Shown: piece by piece, positions 34,648 through 42,123 of the stretch
How positions within the stretch are numbered: position 1 is the stretch's first letter
How the letters are laid out: each line of letters begins with the position of its first letter
Assembly (NCBI RefSeq): GCF_000317105.1
Contig: NC_019694.1
Span: 1 to 50,699 of the forward strand
DNA length: 50,699 bases
Direction: 5' to 3'
DNA from: Oscillatoria acuminata PCC 6304
GTDB taxonomy: Bacteria; Cyanobacteriota; Cyanobacteriia; Cyanobacteriales; Laspinemataceae
Program-made: the position numbers and the translations under genes
Notes under the pieces: model-generated
Told to the model about the DNA's origin: nothing
The model's database searches: none
Seen by the model: the letters and a program-made list of their open reading frames with translations, nothing else

Positions 34648-37161
34648 ATGGACTCTCTCTCATATATTTATAATCCATCGGTGCGCGATTGGGTCGTCAA
34701 CAAAAACCAGCAACAACCCGTTGTTGGTAAGCCCTTGGTGCTGTTAGCCGACTGGATTGATGGCATTGAACCCGTCAAATTACTCAATGGTGGATTTGCC
34801 GAAGCCGCCGCCGATGCCATGTTTGCTTCCTTGGTGCAACTCGACCAAAAATATGACGGTACGGTTGGAGGTGCAAATGGTCTTTATGATGCTGATGGCA
34901 ATCTGATTCGCACCCAAGGAGATATTTTCAACTCCCCATTGCACTTTATTGGTATCGGTCAAGGTGCGGTGGTGAACACGGAAATTATCCAACGTTTGGG
35001 GACATATTTCCCTAACGCGGGAGGCGTTGATGCCAACTCGCGCGACCTTCTTATGACTGCGATCGATCCGTATGACTACGATGATAATTCTCCATCAATT
35101 TTTCAGAATATTTTCGACCCCGAAGTAGTCGTTTGGGACAACGTGACTTATGCGGATAATTACTATCAAACCAACGGAACGGGCAATACCCTGAATGGTC
35201 AAGAATTATCCTCTGCCGATTGGAATATCAACCTAAATTCCTTGGCTGGCTTTGACTCAGATGACCCGCATCAAACCGCAGCCGCTTGGTATGCGGGAAT
35301 TGCCGACCTCAGTCCGAGTCAAATTCCCGATGAAAACGGACAAACAATTTATCGGCGTTTAGGGGATTTAGCTCAGGGAGAAACTCCTTGGTATGTGCCC
35401 GACCATACTAATGCTAACTTGAGTAATTTTGGCAATGAATCCGCTCCTTGGGAAGGTATTGGTACGGGTTGGTTTAATTCTATTCTCGGTGGGGGCAGTG
35501 AGTTGCGTCCTTATGATGTTAATGGGAAGAAGAGCAAGCAAGAGTTGGGAGATTTTGATGAGTATTTGCAGTCGCGTCGCTTGCCCATAACCTATGACAA
35601 TACTTATACGGGCCAGCCGGTAGGATCTCGACTGCGAGGCGACTATGCGGTTCCGACCCTATTCAATGGCAACTTTGATTCTGTCACTGCTAAGTTTGAG
35701 GAGCAAAATCACAGCATACCGGGCTGGAGCTATTCTGGCAGCGGATCCCAGAGCATCCCCAACAATGTACTGCAAAAAAATCTGATTGCATGGGATGAAA
35801 TTCCCAGTTTCCAGAAAAGCGAGCGAGATAAATTTGGCTACGGAACGTTCATACCCAAGAGCTTCGCGCTCCAAATGGGAGGAGGTCAGGGAACCACCGC
35901 GCAACACAACCCGTTTATCGTCCCCGACTGGGGGGTATTGCGCCTCGACCTTCACGTTCCCGAGTCATCTGTGAGCAACAACGGAAAGCTCAAAATTCAC
36001 ATAGAACCCCTAGATTCCTCAGTCAGTTCTCAAACGGGAGAAATCCTACTGCGCAAGGCTCAAAACAAAACTCAAATAATTACCCCGACTGCTCCGAGAA
36101 TGCCAGCTTCTTACGGCGACGACAGATATAAAATCGGTTACGGCTTGCAGGGATTTGAAACATTCCATATCGATATTGACCGAGAACTAAGAGGGCAACC
36201 GGCAACCCTTCGACTCGAGTTAGAAGGCACCGAGCCGATTTACTTAGACAATATCTTTTTTAAGAGCGAAAGTCTCAAGTGGGGCAATCCTACGGAAGCC
36301 AGAGCCGAACTCAACTCTCAATACGAGAACAACTACCTAATCGAGAAACCCCAGTATTCTCTCTCGTATAACGCCAGCAAAAACACCATTAACTGGGTCA
36401 GTTGGAAACTGAACCAATCGTGGTTCGGCTCGGCGAGCCGAAGCGGTCTTGGGTTTGGCGAAGATCCGGCTCTTGACAACACGGGATGGGATCGGGTCAA
36501 ACATGTTGACTACAATGCCAACTATCTCCAAGACAAAAATGGCCAAGCTGTGGAGAACGTGCAAAAGGACGACTATGGAGATCCCATATTAGATCCCGAA
36601 ACCGGAGAGCCGATACCTATCATCGACATAGATCGAGGTCATCTGGCTCCGGTGGCTGACAGAACCAGAACCAGGAAAGACGTACTTGCTACCTTCTTGA
36701 CCACTAATATTTTGCCGCAACAACAAACAAATAATCGAGGGATCTGGCGGGCTCTGGAGAAACATATACAAGACGTAGTTAAAAGACCTCCTAATGGAGG
36801 ACACTTAGATACCTATATAATCGCCGGAGGCTTTGACGTTAATCAGCAATATAACGGAATTTCACAGAACGACAGCCTGGATCCCTTGATTCACCTGCCC
36901 CGGGGCTTGTGGAAAGTCGCCCTGACTGTGGGGGACAACATCAACGAGCCTCCCACAACATCCCACTATGGGGTTTATATGGGCAACGAACCAAGAAGCG
37001 ATTGGCAACAATTCACCATCAACATAGAAGAGCTTGAAAAACTTCTGAGTGCGGATAATACTATTCCTTTCCAGTACGAGTTTTTAACCTCTAACGTCAC
37101 CGCATCTGAGAGTCAAACTATCAAAGGTAACAATAAAATCATTTTCCCCAGTCCGGGGTAA
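34648..37161 (+). CDS. orphan toxin module: hydrolase-like domain plus NUC1 nuclease
   Basis: 837 aa. The first ~345 residues are nearly the same as residues ~2025-2370 of the giant protein, joined after tataat of the PRP leader. It has the same Ser-less GIGQG (Gly104). After GDYAVPTLFNGNFD the sequence diverges sharply. The C-terminal nuclease (about 575-837) has the canonical DRGH (662-665, catalytic His665), LAPVADRTRTRKD, the PQQQTNNRGIW metal-Asn region and a following RALE glutamate, so it should be active. ATG 34648 has no good ribosome site and no N-terminal delivery domains. This is the expected form of a displaced toxin cassette waiting to recombine with the full-length gene. Confidence 0.82.
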   Translation: MDSLSYIYNPSVRDWVVNKNQQQPVVGKPLVLLADWIDGIEPVKLLNGGFAEAAADAMFASLVQLDQKYDGTVGGANGLYDADGNLIRTQGDIFNSPLHFIGIGQGAVVNTEIIQRLGTYFPNAGGVDANSRDLLMTAIDPYDYDDNSPSIFQNIFDPEVVVWDNVTYADNYYQTNGTGNTLNGQELSSADWNINLNSLAGFDSDDPHQTAAAWYAGIADLSPSQIPDENGQTIYRRLGDLAQGETPWYVPDHTNANLSNFGNESAPWEGIGTGWFNSILGGGSELRPYDVNGKKSKQELGDFDEYLQSRRLPITYDNTYTGQPVGSRLRGDYAVPTLFNGNFDSVTAKFEEQNHSIPGWSYSGSGSQSIPNNVLQKNLIAWDEIPSFQKSERDKFGYGTFIPKSFALQMGGGQGTTAQHNPFIVPDWGVLRLDLHVPESSVSNNGKLKIHIEPLDSSVSSQTGEILLRKAQNKTQIITPTAPRMPASYGDDRYKIGYGLQGFETFHIDIDRELRGQPATLRLELEGTEPIYLDNIFFKSESLKWGNPTEARAELNSQYENNYLIEKPQYSLSYNASKNTINWVSWKLNQSWFGSASRSGLGFGEDPALDNTGWDRVKHVDYNANYLQDKNGQAVENVQKDDYGDPILDPETGEPIPIIDIDRGHLAPVADRTRTRKDVLATFLTTNILPQQQTNNRGIWRALEKHIQDVVKRPPNGGHLDTYIIAGGFDVNQQYNGISQNDSLDPLIHLPRGLWKVALTVGDNINEPPTTSHYGVYMGNEPRSDWQQFTINIEELEKLLSADNTIPFQYEFLTSNVTASESQTIKGNNKIIFPSPG

Positions 37162-37188
37162 GGAGAACTCGGCAAAATACTCAGTCCC

Positions 37189-37229
37189 TCGAAACGCCTT
37201 AACTGTTGACTGCTGCTTAGGCGTTTCGA
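37189..37229. terminator. palindromic bidirectional terminator, pair 3
   Basis: TCGAAACGCCT (37189-37199) pairs with AGGCGTTTCGA (37219-37229). It lies between the convergent nuclease and PRP genes but is unrelated in sequence to the hairpins of pairs 1 and 2. Confidence 0.7.
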
Positions 37230-37244
37230 TCCTCTAGCCTCTCC

Positions 37245-38576
37245 TTAGACAGTTTTGCGGGTGCCGTCTCTCATAATTGTGTCTTTAAAAATGTTAAAAA
37301 TGGAACCCCGGGAAGCTCGACCCCCTGTCATTCCGGTTAGATTTGCCCGGGTGAAATCACAGCGCTCGAAATCTACTTCGTCGTTCAAACTGGCATAGCT
37401 CAAATTAATTTCCGTCATATTACAGTCTTCAAAATGGACTTGATCCAATATGCCATAGCTCCAGTTGGCTCCGGTGAAATTGCACTCCCTGACAAAGGTA
37501 TAACTATTACTCGCTCCAGTTAGATCGGCATAACTCAAATCTGCGGCCTCAATAAAGCAGTCAAAACGAGTACCGCGCAGATTAGCCCGACGCAGGTTGG
37601 CTCCTTCCAGATCGGCACCACCAAGATAAGCTTTTTTCAAGTTGGCTGACTCTAAGTTAGCGTTTCTGAAGATGGTGCTTGAGAGAGTGGCTCGCGCTAG
37701 GTTAGCTCCTTTTAAGTTGGCTCCTGTGAAGTTAGTGCATGTCAGGTCAGCCCGAGTTAAATTAGCGCCGCTCAAATCGGCGTTTTCCAGGTTCACCCTG
37801 CTCAGATCTATTCCCGGGAAATCTGCATTGCTCAACTGGGCGTGCGGTCCAATGAAAATCGCCCCCTCAAGAGCTTTCTCGTCGGATATGCGGGTTTGGG
37901 GTCTGTAGAAAGCTCCTTTGAGGACGGCTCCAGTTAACTTGGCCGAGTGCAGGCAAGCGTGCATCAGGTTGGCGCCGGTCAGGTTGGCGGAGCTGAAGTC
38001 CGTTCCCTCTACAAAATCTCCGCTCAAATACGCACCGGTGAGATCGGCTCGGAGAAAATTTCCTCCCTTAATCTGACAGGGGTCAAGAGTCGCTCCCTTC
38101 AAACAAGCGCCGCTGAAATTAACGCCCCTCTCCTCGGCACAGCAGTGCCAGAAGTTGGCACTGCTGAGATCGGCCCTTGTGAAATCAGCTCCATCAAGCT
38201 TGCACTTGGACAGTTCGACGTGACTGAAGTTAGCATCGGTGAGGTTGGCCCGCTCCAAGGAACCTCTTTTCTTTGTCGCATAGTTATAGTCAGCCCCACT
38301 AATCCTAGCCCCACTGAAGTTAGCTCTAGTTAAGTTAGCATTTTGGAGATCGATCTCACATAGTTGGGCCTCAATTAGACTGGCTTGAGTTAGATTGGCA
38401 TCGCCAAAGTCAACTCTTTCCAACCGGGCGCGGTTTAGGTTGGCTCCGGCCAAGTTGGCGGAGCTAAAATTGCCCCATTCCAGATTGACTCCTTCTAAAT
38501 TGGCATGACTCAGATCAACTCCCTGAAAATCTCGTTCTCCAGCCTGATAACGTCTGAGTAATTCTTCAGCATCCAT
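37245..38576 (-). CDS. pentapeptide-repeat protein C, 443 aa
   Basis: Nearly the whole length is pentapeptide repeats of A(D/N)LxG type, starting with the cap MDAEELLRRYQAGERDFQGV that is also found at the block starts of proteins A and B. Cys-rich insertions occur (FWHCCAEERG, LDPCQIKGG, FERCDF). It is longer and more diverged than A and B, in step with the more diverged nuclease it faces. A cytoplasmic beta-helix is predicted, with no signal peptide. The clean stop at 37245 and the terminator show it is intact. Immunity against the neighbouring nuclease is inferred, not shown. Confidence 0.85.
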   Translation of the reverse strand: MDAEELLRRYQAGERDFQGVDLSHANLEGVNLEWGNFSSANLAGANLNRARLERVDFGDANLTQASLIEAQLCEIDLQNANLTRANFSGARISGADYNYATKKRGSLERANLTDANFSHVELSKCKLDGADFTRADLSSANFWHCCAEERGVNFSGACLKGATLDPCQIKGGNFLRADLTGAYLSGDFVEGTDFSSANLTGANLMHACLHSAKLTGAVLKGAFYRPQTRISDEKALEGAIFIGPHAQLSNADFPGIDLSRVNLENADLSGANLTRADLTCTNFTGANLKGANLARATLSSTIFRNANLESANLKKAYLGGADLEGANLRRANLRGTRFDCFIEAADLSYADLTGASNSYTFVRECNFTGANWSYGILDQVHFEDCNMTEINLSYASLNDEVDFERCDFTRANLTGMTGGRASRGSIFNIFKDTIMRDGTRKTV

Positions 38577-38659
38577 GATTCACCTCTGCGTTTTGCTAGC
38601 GGTTTTCAGGCAAGCAACCTTCTGGAAAACCCAATCTTATTTTATTAGCTCATCAGCGG

Positions 38660-39257
38660 TGACGGCAATGCGGGTCGGGACGGGGTAAAGCCGAGAGATA
38701 GAGTCGAGGGGAATGTTACCATTCCACCCCTCTCTTCCGAAACCGGGAAGAGCGATTTTCACCGCACACGGCTACTCAATGTGCAATCCCTTTGTCATTA
38801 ACAGACTTCTGACTGCCGTCAGTAGCAGTCTTTTCATGGTGGCAATGTCGATGTAATAGCTGAAGATTAACCCACTCGTCTTTTCCTCCTTGAGAAAGTG
38901 GGATTTTATGGTCAACCTCCATTACATTTCCTGAAAGAAAGTGTAGTCCCCACCAAGCGCACTTACCTTGTTGTTGTTTTAAAAGTATCGCTTGTCTGTT
39001 AGGTAATTCAGGATGTCTGCCGAACCTTCTACTCCAATAAACTAAGTCGCCATCATAGGGGCTTCTATCGCCTTTTACCAACAGATGTTTGTTGCTACTG
39101 GTCGCAAACTCTGTGTGTAAAATTAGCTTTTTTGCCTCATCCCCTCTGGTCACAAATACCCAGTTTCTATTGCCGATTGCTCGCCAATATAGACGATGAG
39201 CTTTTTTGACATTAAGAGTGCGACGTTTGGCCCATATCCGAAGTTTAAAAAATGCTT
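38660..39257 (-). mobile_element. 3' fragment of a group II intron
   Basis: Read on the minus strand, the region after the reading-frame stop contains AGCCGTGTGCGGTGAAAATC then GCTCTTCCCGGTTTC (about 38735-38772). This has the form of catalytic domain V, with AGC triad, GAAA loop and closing CGGTT. A domain VI-like hairpin (GAGGGG...GAATG-gtaa-CATTCCCCTC) follows at about 38705-38733. Upstream is the last third of the intron-encoded protein. The 5' half of the intron is missing, so it is a dead relic. The exact 3' boundary is uncertain. Confidence 0.75.
38776..39257 (-). pseudogene. C-terminal part of group II intron maturase with HNH endonuclease
   Basis: About 160 codons open in one frame after a stop near 39258. 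It starts FFKLRIWAKRRTLNVKKAHR (thumb/X domain) and continues with NRNWVFVTRGDE, the conserved YWSRRFGRHPELPNRQAILL and the HNH domain (KCAWWGLHF...EVDHKIPLSQGGKDE...LLHRHCH). The reverse-transcriptase domain is absent. The first zinc pair is CAWW instead of CxxC, so the nuclease zinc site is also damaged. It is typical of cyanobacterial IIB-type introns. It lies head to tail behind the serine recombinase. Confidence 0.8.
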
Positions 39258-39344
39258 AGTGCGTATGTAATCGCGTATTCTAGTAGGGAAGATGCCGTCC
39301 TTACCCCTTAAGGCTTCTATGATGTCCTTTCCTAAATTGCTCAT
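39150..39344 (-). pseudogene. 5' fragment of an unknown gene truncated by the intron relic
   Basis: ATG 39344 follows the recombinase stop by 3 bp and gives MSNLGKDIIEALRGKDGIFP, then TRIRDYIRTKHF. From about 39258 the frame enters intron sequence in a non-coding frame and runs by chance to 39150. Only the first ~30 codons look like protein. It was probably the second gene of the recombinase operon. Confidence 0.5.
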
Positions 39345-39347
39345 GTT

Positions 39348-40067
39348 TTAAGCTAGTTGGTGGATATCATTTTCTAGGATTCCCTTAATAGTAGCGGCAT
39401 ACCATTGAACCCCGCCACGCTTGGTTTTGTAACCGAGTTCGGTGAGCTTAGAACAGATAGCTCGAAGACTTGCACCCGATGATCGCATCATCTTGATTAT
39501 GCAGATCGCCTCTTGCTCAGATGCGTCTGGAACCATTGTTCCATCTTCTAAAGTTTGATACCCGTAAACACTCCGGCAATACTTCTGCTTACTCGCTTTC
39601 TTATGTTGGATAGCGTCTTTAGTCCGTTGTTTACAGAGATTTCTCTCCAATTCCGCGAAGCCCGCAATCATCGTCAGCATCATCCGGCCCATAGGAGAAG
39701 ACGTATCCAAGCTCATCCCATTGAAGTCTAAGAGGTGGAGCGATGCCCCCAGCTTATCCCAATTGTCAACGCTGGTGAGGGCATCGGCGGCACTCCGGAA
39801 CAGGCGGTCGAGCTTGACCGCCACAATATTTTTGACCTTTTTGGAGCGAACCAACTCAACCAACTGGCTACCGCCAGGACGAGTGCTCAGAAACTTCCCC
39901 GCGCTAACGCCATCATCAATAATCGTGGAGACTACCCTGAGACCGGCTTGTTTACAGTAGGCCATCAGTTTTTCTACCTGTGCCGGGATAGAGACCCCCT
40001 CTTTCGCTTGCTCATCGGTGCTGACCCGAATGTAGATTACTGTACTGTTATCAAAACCTTTCGTCAT
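39348..40067 (-). CDS. serine recombinase (resolvase/invertase family)
   Basis: 239 aa. The N-terminal resolvase domain (about 8-150) has catalytic Ser16 in YIRVSTDEQ, the VKLDRLFRS arginine motif and MGRMMLTMIAGFAELERNLC leading into the long E helix. A Recombinase-like segment (about 165-235, VYGYQTLEDGTMVP, ASLRAICSKLTELGYKTKRG) follows, but the protein is much shorter than large serine integrases. It starts at ATG 40067 behind aggtagggg. It probably resolves plasmid multimers or moves a small element. The inverted repeat at 40089-40116 is a plausible operator or crossover site. Confidence 0.92.
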   Translation of the reverse strand: MTKGFDNSTVIYIRVSTDEQAKEGVSIPAQVEKLMAYCKQAGLRVVSTIIDDGVSAGKFLSTRPGGSQLVELVRSKKVKNIVAVKLDRLFRSAADALTSVDNWDKLGASLHLLDFNGMSLDTSSPMGRMMLTMIAGFAELERNLCKQRTKDAIQHKKASKQKYCRSVYGYQTLEDGTMVPDASEQEAICIIKMMRSSGASLRAICSKLTELGYKTKRGGVQWYAATIKGILENDIHQLA

Positions 40068-40088
40068 GGCCCCTACCTTTCTTCTTGT

Positions 40089-40116
40089 GTGTAAACAAGT
40101 GTTCCCTTGTTAACAC
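40089..40116. promoter_or_regulatory. inverted repeat upstream of the recombinase
   Basis: GTGTAAACAAG and CTTGTTAACAC form 11-bp arms with one mismatch and a 6-bp centre, 22 bp before the recombinase start. This is a candidate res/crossover or operator site. Confidence 0.5.
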
Positions 40117-40209
40117 CAGTTTACCTTAAATTGAGCAGACGCCCCCTCAAAGGCCCCTAGTCCCCCAAGGCCCTGTATCGGCAATCCCCCTTTTTGTACT
40201 ACGCTTGTA

Positions 40210-40238
40210 TTGGCAAGATTGTATTGACGCTGTATGCT
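40210..40238 (+). promoter_or_regulatory. promoter of the RHH/coiled-coil gene
   Basis: TTGGCA, 17-bp spacer, TATGCT, ending 29 bp before the start codon at 40268. It fits a sigma-70-type promoter. Confidence 0.55.
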
Positions 40239-40267
40239 AACCGTATAGACGTGGGGAACGACAAGCG

Positions 40268-40552
40268 ATGACCCGAAAACCAATTTCACTTCGGATGGAG
40301 CCGCAAGAGTGGCAACCCTTTGTGGCCCTTTGCCAGAATGAGGGGACCACCGCCACGGAGCAGATTTCCATCTTTATTCGCCAGTGCCTCGCTCAGGGAT
40401 TACCCCTTTGCGATGAGGATTTGGATATCAGGGCATCGAACCGGCTTAACAACCGCATCAACGAATTGGAGGAAAAAATCGGGGTGGCGCTGGCGGAACT
40501 TCGCTTACGGCTGACCGAGTTGGAAGAAGAAAACGAACGTCTACAAGATTAA
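40268..40552 (+). CDS. RHH-type DNA-binding protein with coiled-coil tail
   Basis: 94 aa. The Arc/MetJ-like N-terminus KPISLRMEPQEWQPFVALCQ and ATEQISIFIRQCLAQG (about 4-46) gives the strand-helix-helix of an RHH dimer. The C-terminal half (NRINELEEKIGVALAELRLR to EEENERLQD) is a heptad coiled coil that could make tetramers. ATG 40268 follows a short leader. It lies directly before the GTAGAC iterons and may act with the next protein on them. The precise function is unknown. Confidence 0.7.
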   Translation: MTRKPISLRMEPQEWQPFVALCQNEGTTATEQISIFIRQCLAQGLPLCDEDLDIRASNRLNNRINELEEKIGVALAELRLRLTELEEENERLQD

Positions 40553-40678
40553 ATATTTGTCTAGTGATTAGTCTACACTCTGTGGGGATTGACGCCTCAA
40601 CCCTAACTAAATCAATGGTTACAGCCGGATGATTAAAAATATTAGGGGGATTCCATTGGGACTGATGCCCGATTATTT

Positions 40679-40766
40679 ATAGACTGAGTGTAGACTAATT
40701 GTTGATTTAGTGTAGACTTGGTACAGATTAAGTTTAGACTAATTATAGACTGACTGTAGACTTGTC
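40679..40766 (+). repeat. eight perfect 11-bp iterons before the RHH/HTH gene
   Basis: The segment splits without gaps into eight 11-mers: ATAGACTGAGT, GTAGACTAATT, GTTGATTTAGT, GTAGACTTGGT, ACAGATTAAGT, TTAGACTAATT, ATAGACTGACT, GTAGACTTGTC. Consensus is RTAGACTNANT. They end 18 bp before ATG 40785 and so also cover the promoter. ParR-type centromeres also use 11-bp repeats. Confidence 0.92.
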
Positions 40767-40784
40767 GAAGTAGAGGGAAAAAAC

Positions 40785-41693
40785 ATGAGCCGACTCTCCA
40801 AAAAGGCCCAAGCGAAATCATCAAAATCGGGACGTGCCCAGGTGAATGTCCGGACCACTCCCGAACTGCTGACCCGGATTGATGAGGCCCGGATTGATAC
40901 GAGCCGCAGCGAATTTATCGTCCAAGCGATTGAGGCGTACCTGGGGATAGAACCGGCATCCCCTCAGACCACAGCCACCGTTCAATCCCTTGTAGACGCT
41001 GCGGTTGCTCAGGCGATTCAGGGGGTGACTCGTACACTGGAGGAACGGTTGAAAGTATTGGAAAGTCGGTTGTCTGCTCTGGATGTAGACTTTGCAGTAG
41101 ACGCGGCAATAGACGAGGTTAGCCTGGGTGTAGTAGACGAACGAGTAGACTCGGGTGATGCGCCGGTAGAGGAGGTTGGTTCGGTATCGGTAGACCAGCC
41201 AGTAGACGCGCTGGTAGACTCCGGCGATGCGCCGGTAGACTCGGTTGATGATGCGCCGGATGATGCGGTTGAGGGGGAGGAATTGGCGACTTCGGGAGAA
41301 CCTGGGTTAGAGGAAGCAACCGGGGGCGATCGCAACGTTTCCCAAGAATCTAAGCGGTCCGTAGACCAATCGGTAGACTCGGTGGATGATGCGGTTGAGG
41401 GGGAGGAATTGGCGACTTCGGGAGACTTGGGGTTAGAGGAAGCAACCGGGGGCGATCGCAACCGTTCCCAGGAATCTGAGCCCGGAGTAGACCAAGCGTT
41501 CGACTACCGCACCCACGGACTCAGCGGCAAGGAATTGGCCTCAAGGTTGTCGGTAAGCCCTTCTTCTATCACCTCCAACCGTCAGAAAAAAGGCACGAAT
41601 GCCTTTGCCAAATGGACCAGCCAACAGGATCCGGATGGCCTCGCTTGGAACCATAAAAAAGGTCGATACTATCCTGATGAGCCAAAGGGTTGA
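40785..41693 (+). CDS. RHH/HTH protein whose coding sequence carries GTAGAC iterons
   Basis: 302 aa. The basic N-terminus and RHH domain (about 17-52, QVNVRTTPELLTRIDEARID, TSRSEFIVQAIEAYLG) is followed by a helical stretch (62-100). A long acidic low-complexity region (about 101-240) is rich in Val-Asp, including a 42-codon internal duplication (DDAVEGEELATSG...GGDRN). The C-terminus is an HTH-like module (LSGKELASRLSVSPSSITSN, FAKWTSQQDPDGLAWNHKKG) shared with the protein at 1417-1872. Start ATG 40785 follows agaggga. Twelve of fourteen VD pairs use the codons GTA GAC. It likely binds the iterons flanking and inside its gene as a partition or replication factor. Confidence 0.8.
   Translation: MSRLSKKAQAKSSKSGRAQVNVRTTPELLTRIDEARIDTSRSEFIVQAIEAYLGIEPASPQTTATVQSLVDAAVAQAIQGVTRTLEERLKVLESRLSALDVDFAVDAAIDEVSLGVVDERVDSGDAPVEEVGSVSVDQPVDALVDSGDAPVDSVDDAPDDAVEGEELATSGEPGLEEATGGDRNVSQESKRSVDQSVDSVDDAVEGEELATSGDLGLEEATGGDRNRSQESEPGVDQAFDYRTHGLSGKELASRLSVSPSSITSNRQKKGTNAFAKWTSQQDPDGLAWNHKKGRYYPDEPKG
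41085..41492 (+). repeat. GTAGAC words on a 12-bp phase inside the coding sequence
   Basis: GTAGAC begins at 41085, 41097, 41133, 41145, 41190, 41202, 41214, 41235, 41361, 41373 and 41487 (plus 40992). One-base variants begin at 41109 (ATAGAC) and 41166 (GTAGAG). Spacing of 12 bp (four codons) dominates, with a 9-bp slip at the GATGCGCCG units. Confidence 0.85.
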
Positions 41694-41700
41694 GAAAATA

Positions 41701-42019
41701 GTAGACAAATCTGTAGACGGGTAAGTAGACCACAGGTGGGTAAGAAATTAGACGAGCTTGTAGACGGTTGACTAGACCAACGTTGGCCTCTTAGTTAGAC
41801 GGGGTTGTAGATGATTTGCTGGACCACAGATGGCCCCAGGATTAGACGAGCTTGTAGACGGTTGACTAGACCAACGTTGGCCTCTGAGTTAAACGGGTTT
41901 GTAGACGGGGCACTAGATCCCAGTCTAACCCCAAAGTAGCCTAATCGGTAGACTGGGGACTGCTGACTCCATCCTGGACTGGCCTTGGGGTAGACTCAAC
42001 TGTAGACAACTCAGTAGAC
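41701..42019 (+). repeat. 47-bp super-repeat with three TAGAC words per unit
   Basis: Words begin at 41701/41713/41725, 41748/41760/41772, 41795/41807/41819, 41842/41854/41866 and 41889/41901/41913. Within a unit they are 12 bp apart and units are exactly 47 bp apart. A sixth, partly degenerate unit begins at 41936 (41948 intact). A seventh is shifted to 41990/42002/42014. The third word is often followed by the palindrome CCAACGTTGG (41777-41786, 41871-41880). The region has no gene. Confidence 0.92.
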
Positions 42020-42123
42020 CGGCGATTCAGCTAGCGAGTCGATGTTTTCCGATGACCCGGGTGCGATCGCCTCGCCGCTATGAGAACAGCATAATTTGAG
42101 CCAGACCCGGGTTGCTCAATACC

